Assembly: GCA_013298715.1 (NCBI GenBank) | Contig: JAAFIQ010000010.1 | Span: 1-64,000, forward strand | Source: Bacteroidota bacterium | GTDB lineage: Bacteria > Bacteroidota > Bacteroidia > B-17B0 > Aurantibacillaceae | Direction of reading: 5' to 3' | Length of the DNA stretch: 64,000 bases | Notes under the pieces: generated by a model | The model's input: only the letters and a program-made list of their open reading frames with translations | Databases searched by the model: none | What the model was told of the DNA's origin: nothing | Program-made: the position numbers and the translations under genes | Part shown: piece after piece, positions 1 to 7,710 of the stretch | Layout: every line of letters begins with the position of its first letter | Position numbering within the stretch: the first letter of the stretch is position 1

Positions 1-392
1 AATAAACTTCCTTTTCTGTTATTTACCTTATTAAAGGCTTGGGTATATGAATTAAATAAATGCGAAAATTGCTGACTTAATAGTTTGGAAATTGATTCTT
101 GCTTTGCCAACCCTTCAAGGGTTTTAAATTCTTGAAGAGTTTTGCTTGAAGATACCTTATTATTAAAAAATTGTTCTATTTCTTTTTCGCTTTTTATTTG
201 TACCAAAAAATGAAAATGATTGGGCATTAAGCAATAGCAGTATGTATTACAAATTGGTGAAATATAGTTGGTATATTTTTTCAAGAAAAATTCATAATTA
301 TCATTTAATAAAAAGAGTTTTTCGTTTCCATTTGCCCTATTGTAAATATGGTATAAGCAATCTGATTCTAAAATTTCGTATTTGTTTTGCAT
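1..392 (-). CDS. REP-associated tyrosine transposase (RAYT, Y1_Tnp family), C-terminus cut by window edge
   Basis: The minus-strand frame opens with ATG at 392-390 (MQNKYEILESDCLYHIYNRA) and stays open to base 1, about 130 codons. It carries the HUH motif as NHFH inside MPNHFHFLVQ, and further on SYTQAFNKVNNR, where the Tyr is the likely catalytic residue. This arrangement is typical of the Y1 transposase superfamily, and the short first half (LYHIYNRANGNEKLF) is typical of RAYT proteins. RAYTs are single-copy, REP-linked nucleases that cut single-stranded hairpin DNA. The gene lies about 100 bp downstream of cas1 in the same direction, and REP-like palindromes lie just upstream and inside it. 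The C-terminus is outside the window, so integrity cannot be judged. Confidence 0.85.
   Translation of the reverse strand, partial: MQNKYEILESDCLYHIYNRANGNEKLFLLNDNYEFFLKKYTNYISPICNTYCYCLMPNHFHFLVQIKSEKEIEQFFNNKVSSSKTLQEFKTLEGLAKQESISKLLSQQFSHLFNSYTQAFNKVNNRKGSL
109..123. repeat. REP-like palindrome inside the RAYT gene
   Basis: AACCCTTCAAGGGTT has the same AACCCT-NNN-AGGGTT arms as the two palindromes at 418-466, but here it is part of the transposase reading frame (it encodes ..TLEGLA..). It could be coincidental or a remnant of the element's own recognition motif. Confidence 0.5.
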
Positions 393-417
393 GATTTTTT
401 TAAATTTTTTATGGCAT

Positions 418-466
418 TAACCCTTCGAGGGTTATTCTAATCGCTTAGTAAACCCTCGAAGGGTTA
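418..466. repeat. Paired REP-like palindromes (inverted pair)
   Basis: TAACCCTTCGAGGGTTA (418-434) and AACCCTCGAAGGGTT (451-465) are reverse complements of each other, 16 bp apart, and each is itself a near-palindrome with arms AACCCT/AGGGTT. This is the layout of a BIME/REP doublet. They lie between cas1 and the 5' end of the RAYT gene, as expected for the substrate of the adjacent transposase. The 3' side could also act as a weak terminator for the cas operon. Confidence 0.65.
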
Positions 467-494
467 CTACCTATTTAAAATTTTTATTTCTTAT

Positions 495-1394
495 CTATAA
501 TTCCGGATACAACATTTTTCTTTGCTCTCCATTAAAACATTTTACCAAGCTCACTGCCGTCCTTTGCGTTGCAATCATTAAGGGACTTTTTTCTCCGTCT
601 ATTATTACATCAATTGCTGGAATTTTTAATAAAATCGTTTTGTGCTCTTTGGTCATTTCATTCGTTACATCCATTTCTTCCACCATTTGATGCACTATTT
701 GGTCAACATAGGGGCGGTAGGGTTCCATTAAATCATCTGCCAAACAATAAGCATTGTATCTGTTCTTATGAAAAATACCAAGGGTAGGGAGTAAGCCCGC
801 AGCCACAATACTGCGCGCCATGGTGGCTCGCAAAATGGCGTAACCGTAATTTAAATAATTATTAGGCGGCGGTCCTTCTCGATGCCGGACAAAACCATAA
901 ACATGCTTAAAAATGGTTTGCCAGTAATATACAGCAGCTGTGGCTTCACAATTATCGGCATCACCGCTTTTTACATTACGGTGCAAGGGTATTAAATAAT
1001 CCGGTACTAAAGATTTACTTTCTAGGGCAGCAGCCTGATTTTTAATTTTTTGAATAATGGTTTGTTGCCATAATTGTTTTTTTAAGGGCTCACTGGCATT
1101 TAATTGAGCTTCGTAACGTTCTTGTTGTATGCTATTACCTTCAAGCGGTAATAACAAACTTTGCGGCATGTGGCGGTAATCACAACTAATTACAGCCACA
1201 TTGTTTTCTTGCAAGGCTTGTAGTAAGCCGCTGGTTAATGTTATTTGCGGATTATCAATTATAACAATCCCAATATCTTCTACTGGAATTGCAGTTGTTT
1301 GCAATACACCATCCATTGTACGTTCAACCAATAATTGCTTATCTTTTAATTTAAGATAAGATGGATTGCCGAAATAAAGCGTGCGTTTAATCAT
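495..1394 (-). CDS. cas1: CRISPR-associated endonuclease Cas1 (type II)
   Basis: Integrase subunit for spacer acquisition; it normally works as a Cas1-Cas2 complex that inserts protospacers at the leader end of the array. The 299-aa length and opening MIKRTLYFGNPSYLKLKD are typical of type II Cas1. The three metal-binding residues are present: E150 (DNCEATAAVYYW), H209 (LGIFHKNRYN) and E224 (DDLMEPYRP). The start ATG is 14 bp past the stop of the upstream ATPase gene, so the two are probably cotranscribed. What is odd is that no cas2 follows; the next sequence is a REP doublet and a RAYT gene. Cas2 may lie beyond the left edge or be missing. Confidence 0.95.
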   Translation of the reverse strand: MIKRTLYFGNPSYLKLKDKQLLVERTMDGVLQTTAIPVEDIGIVIIDNPQITLTSGLLQALQENNVAVISCDYRHMPQSLLLPLEGNSIQQERYEAQLNASEPLKKQLWQQTIIQKIKNQAAALESKSLVPDYLIPLHRNVKSGDADNCEATAAVYYWQTIFKHVYGFVRHREGPPPNNYLNYGYAILRATMARSIVAAGLLPTLGIFHKNRYNAYCLADDLMEPYRPYVDQIVHQMVEEMDVTNEMTKEHKTILLKIPAIDVIIDGEKSPLMIATQRTAVSLVKCFNGEQRKMLYPEL

Positions 1395-1408
1395 TGTATT
1401 TTATTTAC

Positions 1409-2545
1409 TTATTTCATTTTTTGCAACCAGCGCATTAAATATTTATCGTAAACCTCGTAATAGGGTTTTTCTACACTGGCATTATAAAAAATAATTTCTT
1501 TGTTCATTAGGGCATCTATACCTCTTTTTACGAGTGCTGGCGTACCAAGTTGGTGTTTGCTAATAAAATTTTTTGCCTGTGGCTGAAATACGTTTTCTTC
1601 TACGGCAATTGCTTTTAGTAAATTCCATTGCGCTGGTGTAAGCATATTTTTGTACTGAAAAAATGTATTTTCGTTTAATTTTAGTAGTAATAATGCTGTT
1701 TGATGCGCTTCTTTTAATGTAAGATTTGTTACGTGTGTTGCAAATAGCGTTGAGCAAAAGTATTGCGTATAAAACGTATGCAATTTGGTCCAAGTACAAA
1801 TAAAGTCCAAGCATTCCTCAGTTATAGTTCGTTTGTGTTCTTTTAATTTTTGAATTATAAATTTTTTATAATCGGCTTGGCTGATGTAATCTAATTTTAA
1901 ATTGGTGCAACTAGCAAAAAAGGGGCGCTTTGCCGAGTTAAATAGTTCATGCATCATTTTTTGGTTACTGCCACAAAATATAAACGATGTGTTTTTTAAC
2001 TGTTGAATGTAGGTGCGTAAAATGGCTTCGGTGTTTTTCTCAGGGTATTCCAATATTTGCTGAAACTCATCAATTGCAAACACTACCTTAATGTTTTGTT
2101 TATCTAAAAAGTTAAAAATTTGCCCTATGGTATTTTCTTTCTGACTTTTGGTTTCAATGGTTAAGCTTAAGGAGGGTGTTCCGCTCAATTCATCAAAGGT
2201 AATTATGGGTCTGAAGCTTTGAAAAAGTTCTATTATTTTTTTTCCCAATGTTTTTTGAGGCGGAAACTTATTGTACACGGCCGTAGCTATTTGATTGGTG
2301 AAATCGGCTAAATTTTTTGTAGCCAAAATATCTAAATAAATACAGGTAATTTTTGAGTTATTTTGGTAAGGATAAAAAACATGATGAATAAGCCCTGTTT
2401 TACCCAAACGCCTGATGGCAAATAGGGTAACATTTACGCCATTAAGCATTAATTGGGTTAGTTGTTTTGTTTCTTCTTTTCGGTTACAAAAGTAGCTGGG
2501 GCTTTTGTAGCCCGATAGTAAAAAGGGGTTGGTTGATTTTTCCAT
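1409..2545 (-). CDS. ATPase_2/AAA-type ATP-binding protein between cas9 and cas1
   Basis: A 378-aa protein of the archaeal-type ATPase family (PF01637-like, STAND-related). Walker A is AIRRLGKT (about residues 43-50), with Ala in place of the usual first Gly but with Lys49 and Thr50 kept. Walker B is VVFAIDEFQQ (D159, E160). A sensor-like segment FIFCGSNQKMM follows, and the C-terminal third looks like a winged helix (LVKRGIDALMNKEIIFY then YEVYDKYLMRWL), as usual in this family. The gene lies between cas9 (97 bp upstream) and cas1 (14 bp downstream) in the same direction. ATPase_2 proteins occur widely in Bacteroidota as stand-alone genes of unknown role, so this could be a hitch-hiker or a working accessory of the locus. 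The palindromes directly upstream suggest its own regulated promoter. Confidence 0.85.
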   Translation of the reverse strand: MEKSTNPFLLSGYKSPSYFCNRKEETKQLTQLMLNGVNVTLFAIRRLGKTGLIHHVFYPYQNNSKITCIYLDILATKNLADFTNQIATAVYNKFPPQKTLGKKIIELFQSFRPIITFDELSGTPSLSLTIETKSQKENTIGQIFNFLDKQNIKVVFAIDEFQQILEYPEKNTEAILRTYIQQLKNTSFIFCGSNQKMMHELFNSAKRPFFASCTNLKLDYISQADYKKFIIQKLKEHKRTITEECLDFICTWTKLHTFYTQYFCSTLFATHVTNLTLKEAHQTALLLLKLNENTFFQYKNMLTPAQWNLLKAIAVEENVFQPQAKNFISKHQLGTPALVKRGIDALMNKEIIFYNASVEKPYYEVYDKYLMRWLQKMK

Positions 2546-2569
2546 ACATCAAATATATAAAACATTATG

Positions 2570-2604
2570 CATCATACAAAATGTATCATACATTATGTAT
2601 GATG
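2570..2604 (-). promoter_or_regulatory. Operator-like nested palindromes upstream of the ATPase gene
   Basis: CATCATACA (2570-2578) and TGTATGATG (2596-2604) are exact inverted repeats. Between them lies ATGTATCATACAT (2581-2593), an odd-length palindrome using the same half-site word (TGTAT/ATACA). The cluster is 25 bp upstream of the ATPase ATG, where an operator or a dimer-binding site would lie. No known regulator can be assigned. Confidence 0.55.
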
Positions 2605-2642
2605 TGAGTTTGCTTGATTGGTGAAATGGAGTGTGCGATTTA

Positions 2643-5600
2643 TCATTTTAAAACTGTTATAATATTACCTAATCTATCTAATTTTAATTTCCAACAAACA
2701 GCCTTTATTTGAATATCATCAAATGTTTTTTCACTTTTATTATTAGTTCCAATTTCATTTTTCATAATAGGCGAAGAATAATAATTTGGAACAAAATGAC
2801 CCTCACTACCAGTACAGCTTACAAATTTCATAATTCTATTTTGTTGTTCCTTAGATAATTTTTTGAAGTTAACTAAGCTCGGATTCTCAAATTCTTCATT
2901 TGTTGGCACGTACACTAAATCGTTAGGCGATAAATGAAATAATAAACTATCACCTTTTTCATTTTTGTTTGGTACTGAGCAAAATTCAGGTTTGATATTT
3001 TGTAAAGCACCTTGCTTTTGGTTTTCAATAACAATGTTTAAAGGAATTGTGTCATAATTACGTTTGCCTGTTTCGTCTTTGTAAATGGCGAAAAATAGAT
3101 TCGTTCCTTTTGCAGCCTCCACAAATTTATCTTTTTTATTACCAGTTACACCTACATTAAATTTATTACCTCTCGCTTCGTAGGTTCTTACTTTTTGTAT
3201 TGGATGATGAAACTTACCATTATTTAAATTGATAATGTTTTTGTTTAAATCATCAATACCATCTGCTGAAAATGCTAACTCTGGATGTTCAGTTATTTTA
3301 CTTCCATTAGCTTCATTATATTTTTCAAGATGCTTTAAAAGTATTTTTTGGATACCCGTATCTGTTACACTTTCTTTAATAAATTTTGATGTGAATGATT
3401 CATCTAATTTAGAACGAGAAGCTACATTGTCATTATCAAAATAATACATATCAACTTTTGTTACATCTTTTTCATTCCATTTATTATCTAAATTTTTAAA
3501 ATAGGCATGAATTTTCTTTTTATCGTACCTTTCTTTAATAAGTTGATTGATTTTTTTACTTAAAGATTTATCCACTATCATTTCAGGATCATCAATAGCA
3601 TTTGAAAGAGACACACCGTTTTTTATTTTCCTTAAGGAAACAGAACCAGAAACGGTTTCTTTATGCATAGGCTTTCTAATTGCCCAGTTATTACCTTCTT
3701 GCTTTACAATTTGTTTCTTTAAATCTCCATTTCTATCTGGAACCCATTTTTGGAAGTAGTTAACTGTTTTATTAATTACTCTTAAATTTTGTTTAAAGCT
3801 AATAACAGTATTTTCAAGTGATTCTTTTGCTTGAATTGTAAAGTTTTCCCAAGGTTTAAAAAACTCTTTAGCCACATTTATTTTTTTCTTTTCGCCAGTT
3901 TTTTTATCGGTAATTTCAATTAGTTCGTGTCTTCTTAATTTCTTTTGTAAATCGTAACGAGTAGTTTCTGATTTAGCATATTGATTGTTTAAATAGTTGA
4001 TATGATTTTTACTAGCACACGCAATTACTAAAGCATCTAATGCATGGTGGCGATGATCGATACGTTTTTTGTTAAATCCTTTTTGTAGTTCTAATGGTAC
4101 TTGTGTTTGAAAAACACGTTTACCATTTTTATTTGTCCATTCACCAAAATTTGTACTCTTAGTTAATTCATTTAAACGTTCAAATCGTGGTGAAATAATA
4201 TCATTCCATACATCATTCAATCCCCAATCTTGTTTTAACACACTTGTAATATTTCCATTACTCGAAATAACGTGTTTAGATGTACTTTCTTGTTCGTCAT
4301 TTTCTCGTACTATACTTGATAGTAGATTTTTTACGACTTTACTAATGTAACGACTGTCGTTTAGTTGACGTTGAATAAATGATTCAGGAATTTCTTCCAT
4401 CATCAATTTATTTAATTTACTTCTGTTTTTTGCATAATTTCTTTTTACAAAATCTTCATATTCTTTGGTTTCAAAAATGGTAACTACTTTCCCAAAGGAT
4501 AATTCGATTTTTTTACCGTGATTATCTCTTATATATTCGTATGCTGTGCTTTTATCTTTGTCTTTATTAACTTCTGCTTCACAAATTACTTTATTACTTA
4601 ATGAATCATCAAAGTATCTTGATTGAGGTATAACATGCTCTATTTCATAAGCAGGAGTAAATAATTTGTTTAAAGGAATTATTTCTCCCGTATATGGCGA
4701 GCGGTATTTTTGCTCTAACCATAATTTGTATTTATTGAGTTCAGATATCGAAGGTTGCGCCGTTTTACTAATTTTTAAAATATCTTCATTAATATCTGTT
4801 TCTGAGTTAAGAACTCCTTCCTCATATATTTTAAGTATTTCTTGTTGATTTGGCGAATAAGGTCTGACATTTTCGTAAGACGCATCATTTAGAAACTCTG
4901 ATAATAATGCTTTGATTCTAAGATTTGTATTTTCATTGGCACTCATTTTATTGGTCATATCCTTGCGCTTATCGGCAGGATTTTTCATCTCTCTTCCTAA
5001 TTCTATATGTATTTCGTTAAAGAAATTAGCCTCACTGTTACCATAAGTTTTCCAAATATCTTTTACAACTCGGAGTGTTTCGGTAATTACTTGTTCAACA
5101 ATAGGATTACGTAGTGAGTGTTGTTTAAATTCTTCTAGATAATTCTCAATATCTTCTGGTTTTTTCCATTGCATGGCATTACTATCTTCCGAATGCTTGT
5201 CATAAACAATATAAGAAGCAAGCCAAAGCGGTAAAGCTTTAAAATCATTGATGTTATTTAGATGAATAGCTTTTTCTCGAACTCTATCTCTTATTTTATC
5301 ATCAACCTCTCCATAAGTAATTTTTTCTATTCTGTTTTTTGTTTGTTGGTGTATATCTTCTTCATTCCAATATTTACCCCTTCTCATTAGTGGGAGTAAT
5401 TTTTTAATAGCTTTTTCAGAATACGAACCATAGTCTTTATCAAAAGGTTTTATTTTTTTGAAAACTTCCGAAAAATCTTCACTTAAATTGTTTTTAATAG
5501 CAAATGATTTAAGTGCTTGTTCTATTTCTATTTTATCTTCAACAGAGTAGAGTATATGCCATAAATTCTGTTCTTTTTCTTTCGTTAAAAAATTAGAGGG

Positions 5601-7238
5601 TACTTCTTGAACTTTAGACAATCGATTTACAATAGCATTGTGTGTTTCATTACATGGATATGATTTATCTTCTACATAATTCCAACGGTAATTTTCAGCA
5701 TTCTTTTTTAGGTTAAATGCAGGATATTTTAAAAATGCTTTTTGATCTATCTCTTTACGTTCGTTTAACCAATCAAAAAGTGTAGTGTAATCGTCTTCTG
5801 ATTTTAAAAACTCTGTTGTTACATTAACATCATTATATGTTTTTCCATCAATAGTTTTTTCTTTTTGATACATTTTAAGGTTATGGATAAATTGCCATAA
5901 TCTGAATTCTTGAAATAAAGGATTAGATTTTGATATACATTTTATAGACTGCATTTCTTTTTTACCATCTTTTAAATATGTTCTTTGCTCAAATGGGCAA
6001 TCACTAATTAATGATTTTTTACTTTTTAAAGGACGTTGATAAAACAGGATGTCATTAATAAATAGATGTACAAAACTTTTCTCTTTTATATTTTCTCTGT
6101 GTGCAGTATTGTTTTCGTAAAGTTCTTCTATACAAGCAGTGTAAAGCTTTCTGTCTTGTAATTCAGTGTGTTCTTGTACTTGTTTTTCTAGTATTTGTTT
6201 TAATTCTTCTTTATAAAATTTACGTTCAATAGTTCTAATTAGTTTGCCTTTGATTTTTTGATTAGGATTTTGGAGTAAAGTCTCATAAATATAGCAACCA
6301 ACTGTTTTTTTGCTTTTGTCAATTTTTTCTTCGGTACTTTTTTTAATAGCAATCCAGTCTAGCTCTGAGTCAACTGCTTTAAAACTTCTTTTCTCATTAC
6401 CGTCTTTATTTAATTTTATGCTTTTATCATCGCTAAGTTCTATGGTAACTATAAATTCTTGTGTTTTACCTTTCCAGTCAAATAAAGGCGTTTTACTTGA
6501 TCTTCTGTAAATCCAGCCATTTTCTAAAATTACATTATACCAAATATCAGTTTTTCCTTTTTGTTGTTCATCAGCTCTAACATCAACTACTTTTAATGCA
6601 TGAAACTCAACTAATTTATTTGGTGTTTCATCTTCTTCGCCTCTTAGTTGGTAGTACCCCCGTTTTTGATTGAAGTGTAATAATAACCAAGCTAATTCTT
6701 CTTTTTCTATTTTAGCAATTAATGCTTTTTTACGTAAATAATAAATTGTCCAATCATAAGGCACCTTTTTATCATTTAATAATAAATTTGGTTGATGTAT
6801 TTTGAAATCTTCCAACATTTCTTTAAATGCCTTTTTAAATATAAATTCATACTGTATTTTGTTTTCTGATATTCTAACCTCTTTGTATGCTATTTTTGGC
6901 TCACTATTCGGGATAAATTGACCTAATTTTTTTTCAAAATCAATTTTGTTTGAGTAGTGTTCAGGTAAATAACCTAAAATATTTAAAGTTCTATGAAGTC
7001 GTTCCCTTCTTAGTAAATTTCTTTCTAGTAATCTCCTCACACCCCTATATCCCGTTCTAGTAGCTGTTTGTGGAATAGATATACCTTTATTAAAATCATT
7101 TATTATTTCTTGTGACATGGGGATAATTCTACTTCCTAAACCAATAATTTCTCCCTTGTTATTTTCATAATCTTGTTTAACTAAAGCCCACCCAATAGAG
7201 TTAGTCCCTAAATCCAATCCTAAAATTTTTTTCGTCAT
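2643..7238 (-). CDS. cas9: CRISPR-associated endonuclease Cas9 (type II-C-like, 1531 aa)
   Basis: RNA-guided DNA endonuclease. RuvC-I opens the protein with GLDLGTNSIGWALV (D9 catalytic), followed by an arginine-rich bridge helix (RRLLERNLLRRERLHR, about residues 68-83). RuvC-II is EIHIELGREM (E746). The HNH motif is YEIEHVIPQSRYFDD (H868), with the Asn of SLSNKVIC after it. RuvC-III is HHALDALVIAC (1064-1074, D1068). All four nuclease signatures are intact, so the enzyme should cut both strands. A C-terminal region of about 460 aa should hold the wedge and PAM-interacting parts. The length fits the large Bacteroidota type II-C group. No csn2 or cas4 is seen, which supports II-C. The ATG at 7238 overlaps the -33 region of the divergent tracrRNA promoter. 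Confidence 0.97.
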   Translation of the reverse strand: MTKKILGLDLGTNSIGWALVKQDYENNKGEIIGLGSRIIPMSQEIINDFNKGISIPQTATRTGYRGVRRLLERNLLRRERLHRTLNILGYLPEHYSNKIDFEKKLGQFIPNSEPKIAYKEVRISENKIQYEFIFKKAFKEMLEDFKIHQPNLLLNDKKVPYDWTIYYLRKKALIAKIEKEELAWLLLHFNQKRGYYQLRGEEDETPNKLVEFHALKVVDVRADEQQKGKTDIWYNVILENGWIYRRSSKTPLFDWKGKTQEFIVTIELSDDKSIKLNKDGNEKRSFKAVDSELDWIAIKKSTEEKIDKSKKTVGCYIYETLLQNPNQKIKGKLIRTIERKFYKEELKQILEKQVQEHTELQDRKLYTACIEELYENNTAHRENIKEKSFVHLFINDILFYQRPLKSKKSLISDCPFEQRTYLKDGKKEMQSIKCISKSNPLFQEFRLWQFIHNLKMYQKEKTIDGKTYNDVNVTTEFLKSEDDYTTLFDWLNERKEIDQKAFLKYPAFNLKKNAENYRWNYVEDKSYPCNETHNAIVNRLSKVQEVPSNFLTKEKEQNLWHILYSVEDKIEIEQALKSFAIKNNLSEDFSEVFKKIKPFDKDYGSYSEKAIKKLLPLMRRGKYWNEEDIHQQTKNRIEKITYGEVDDKIRDRVREKAIHLNNINDFKALPLWLASYIVYDKHSEDSNAMQWKKPEDIENYLEEFKQHSLRNPIVEQVITETLRVVKDIWKTYGNSEANFFNEIHIELGREMKNPADKRKDMTNKMSANENTNLRIKALLSEFLNDASYENVRPYSPNQQEILKIYEEGVLNSETDINEDILKISKTAQPSISELNKYKLWLEQKYRSPYTGEIIPLNKLFTPAYEIEHVIPQSRYFDDSLSNKVICEAEVNKDKDKSTAYEYIRDNHGKKIELSFGKVVTIFETKEYEDFVKRNYAKNRSKLNKLMMEEIPESFIQRQLNDSRYISKVVKNLLSSIVRENDEQESTSKHVISSNGNITSVLKQDWGLNDVWNDIISPRFERLNELTKSTNFGEWTNKNGKRVFQTQVPLELQKGFNKKRIDHRHHALDALVIACASKNHINYLNNQYAKSETTRYDLQKKLRRHELIEITDKKTGEKKKINVAKEFFKPWENFTIQAKESLENTVISFKQNLRVINKTVNYFQKWVPDRNGDLKKQIVKQEGNNWAIRKPMHKETVSGSVSLRKIKNGVSLSNAIDDPEMIVDKSLSKKINQLIKERYDKKKIHAYFKNLDNKWNEKDVTKVDMYYFDNDNVASRSKLDESFTSKFIKESVTDTGIQKILLKHLEKYNEANGSKITEHPELAFSADGIDDLNKNIINLNNGKFHHPIQKVRTYEARGNKFNVGVTGNKKDKFVEAAKGTNLFFAIYKDETGKRNYDTIPLNIVIENQKQGALQNIKPEFCSVPNKNEKGDSLLFHLSPNDLVYVPTNEEFENPSLVNFKKLSKEQQNRIMKFVSCTGSEGHFVPNYYSSPIMKNEIGTNNKSEKTFDDIQIKAVCWKLKLDRLGNIITVLK

Positions 7239-7262
7239 TATATTAATTTTAATTTATATTTG
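7231..7262 (+). promoter_or_regulatory. Predicted Bacteroidota promoter of the tracrRNA
   Basis: TATATTTG (7255-7262) matches the Bacteroidota -7 consensus TAnnTTTG exactly. A TTC at 7231-7233, 21 bp upstream, is a near match to the -33 TTG. The -33 element touches the cas9 start codon (7236-7238) on the other strand, so cas9 and tracrRNA promoters are packed together. Confidence 0.55.
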
Positions 7263-7349
7263 TATCACATTTTGAAGCAAATCACAATAAGGATTATTCC
7301 GTTGTGAAAACATCTAAAGTGGTCCGCCGAAAGGTGGATCACTTTTTTT
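7263..7349 (+). ncRNA. tracrRNA (type II CRISPR)
   Basis: The segment has the tracrRNA order. First comes an anti-repeat, about 7263-7288, whose complement begins TTGTGATTTGCTTCAAAA and should match the 5' end of the missing CRISPR repeats. Next is a nexus-type hairpin with stem CACAA (7283-7287)/TTGTG (7302-7306) and inner GGA (7291-7293)/TCC (7298-7300). Last is a terminator hairpin AGTGGTCCGCC-GAAA-GGTGGATCACT plus T-run (7318-7349). It is divergent from cas9, as in many type II-C loci. The 5' end is uncertain, since the -7 box implies a start near 7269, inside the anti-repeat. Confidence 0.85.
7318..7349 (+). terminator. Rho-independent terminator of tracrRNA
   Basis: An 11-bp stem (7318-7328 with 7333-7343), two G-T wobbles, GAAA loop and a T-run at 7343-7349. 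Confidence 0.9.
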
Positions 7350-7415
7350 ATTACTAATTTATAAAATTAAATCCAGAATTTAGAGTAAAAAGCAAAAATT
7401 AAACCCTAAACAGAT

Positions 7416-7454
7416 GTTCGTCAATAAAATCGACCTCTATAGTCAATTGCGGTT
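7416..7454. repeat. Copy 1 of a short dispersed intergenic similarity
   Basis: This segment (GTTCGTCAATAAAATCGAC followed by CTCT...GTCAATTGCGGT) resembles the intergenic stretch at 33802-33842 over roughly 40 bp, with about three quarters of bases equal and two one-base gaps. It may be a degenerate small repeat. The rest of the interval 7350-7558 holds nothing recognisable. Confidence 0.3.
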
Positions 7455-7558
7455 AAAAAAATGTGCCTTTTTAAAAAGGAAACACGTAATGCTATTTGCG
7501 TTTTTAAATATTGAAATAAGTAAAAATGTTTAAGCTATTTTTAGCCCGATTAAATTAG

Positions 7559-7632
7559 TGACTCCGGCGGGATTCGAACCCACAACCAACAGAACCGGAA
7601 TCTGTCATTCTATCCAGTTGAACTACGGAGCC
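7559..7632 (-). tRNA. tRNA-Arg (anticodon CCG)
   Basis: The minus strand folds as a complete cloverleaf. The acceptor is GGCTCCG/CGGAGTC with a G-T pair; the anticodon arm is ACAGA-TTCCGGT-TCTGT, so the anticodon is CCG (reads CGG); the T arm is GTGGG-TTCGAAT-CCCGC. The discriminator is A and CCA is not encoded. Confidence 0.95.
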
Positions 7633-7710
7633 TAAATTTAAGGCAAATATAAGCACTTATTTATTTTAATCTTTAGCAATAATATGCTAATTTTATCGTT
7701 TAATTGAAGT

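Noticed and set aside
2643-7238. Plus-strand open frames opposite cas9 (for example around 3229 and 6310)
   Set aside because: They are shadows of the cas9 frame, with no start context and no recognisable product.
7350-7558. Possible CRISPR array or degenerate repeats after the tracrRNA
   Set aside because: No repeat matching the anti-repeat and no regular spacing is visible.
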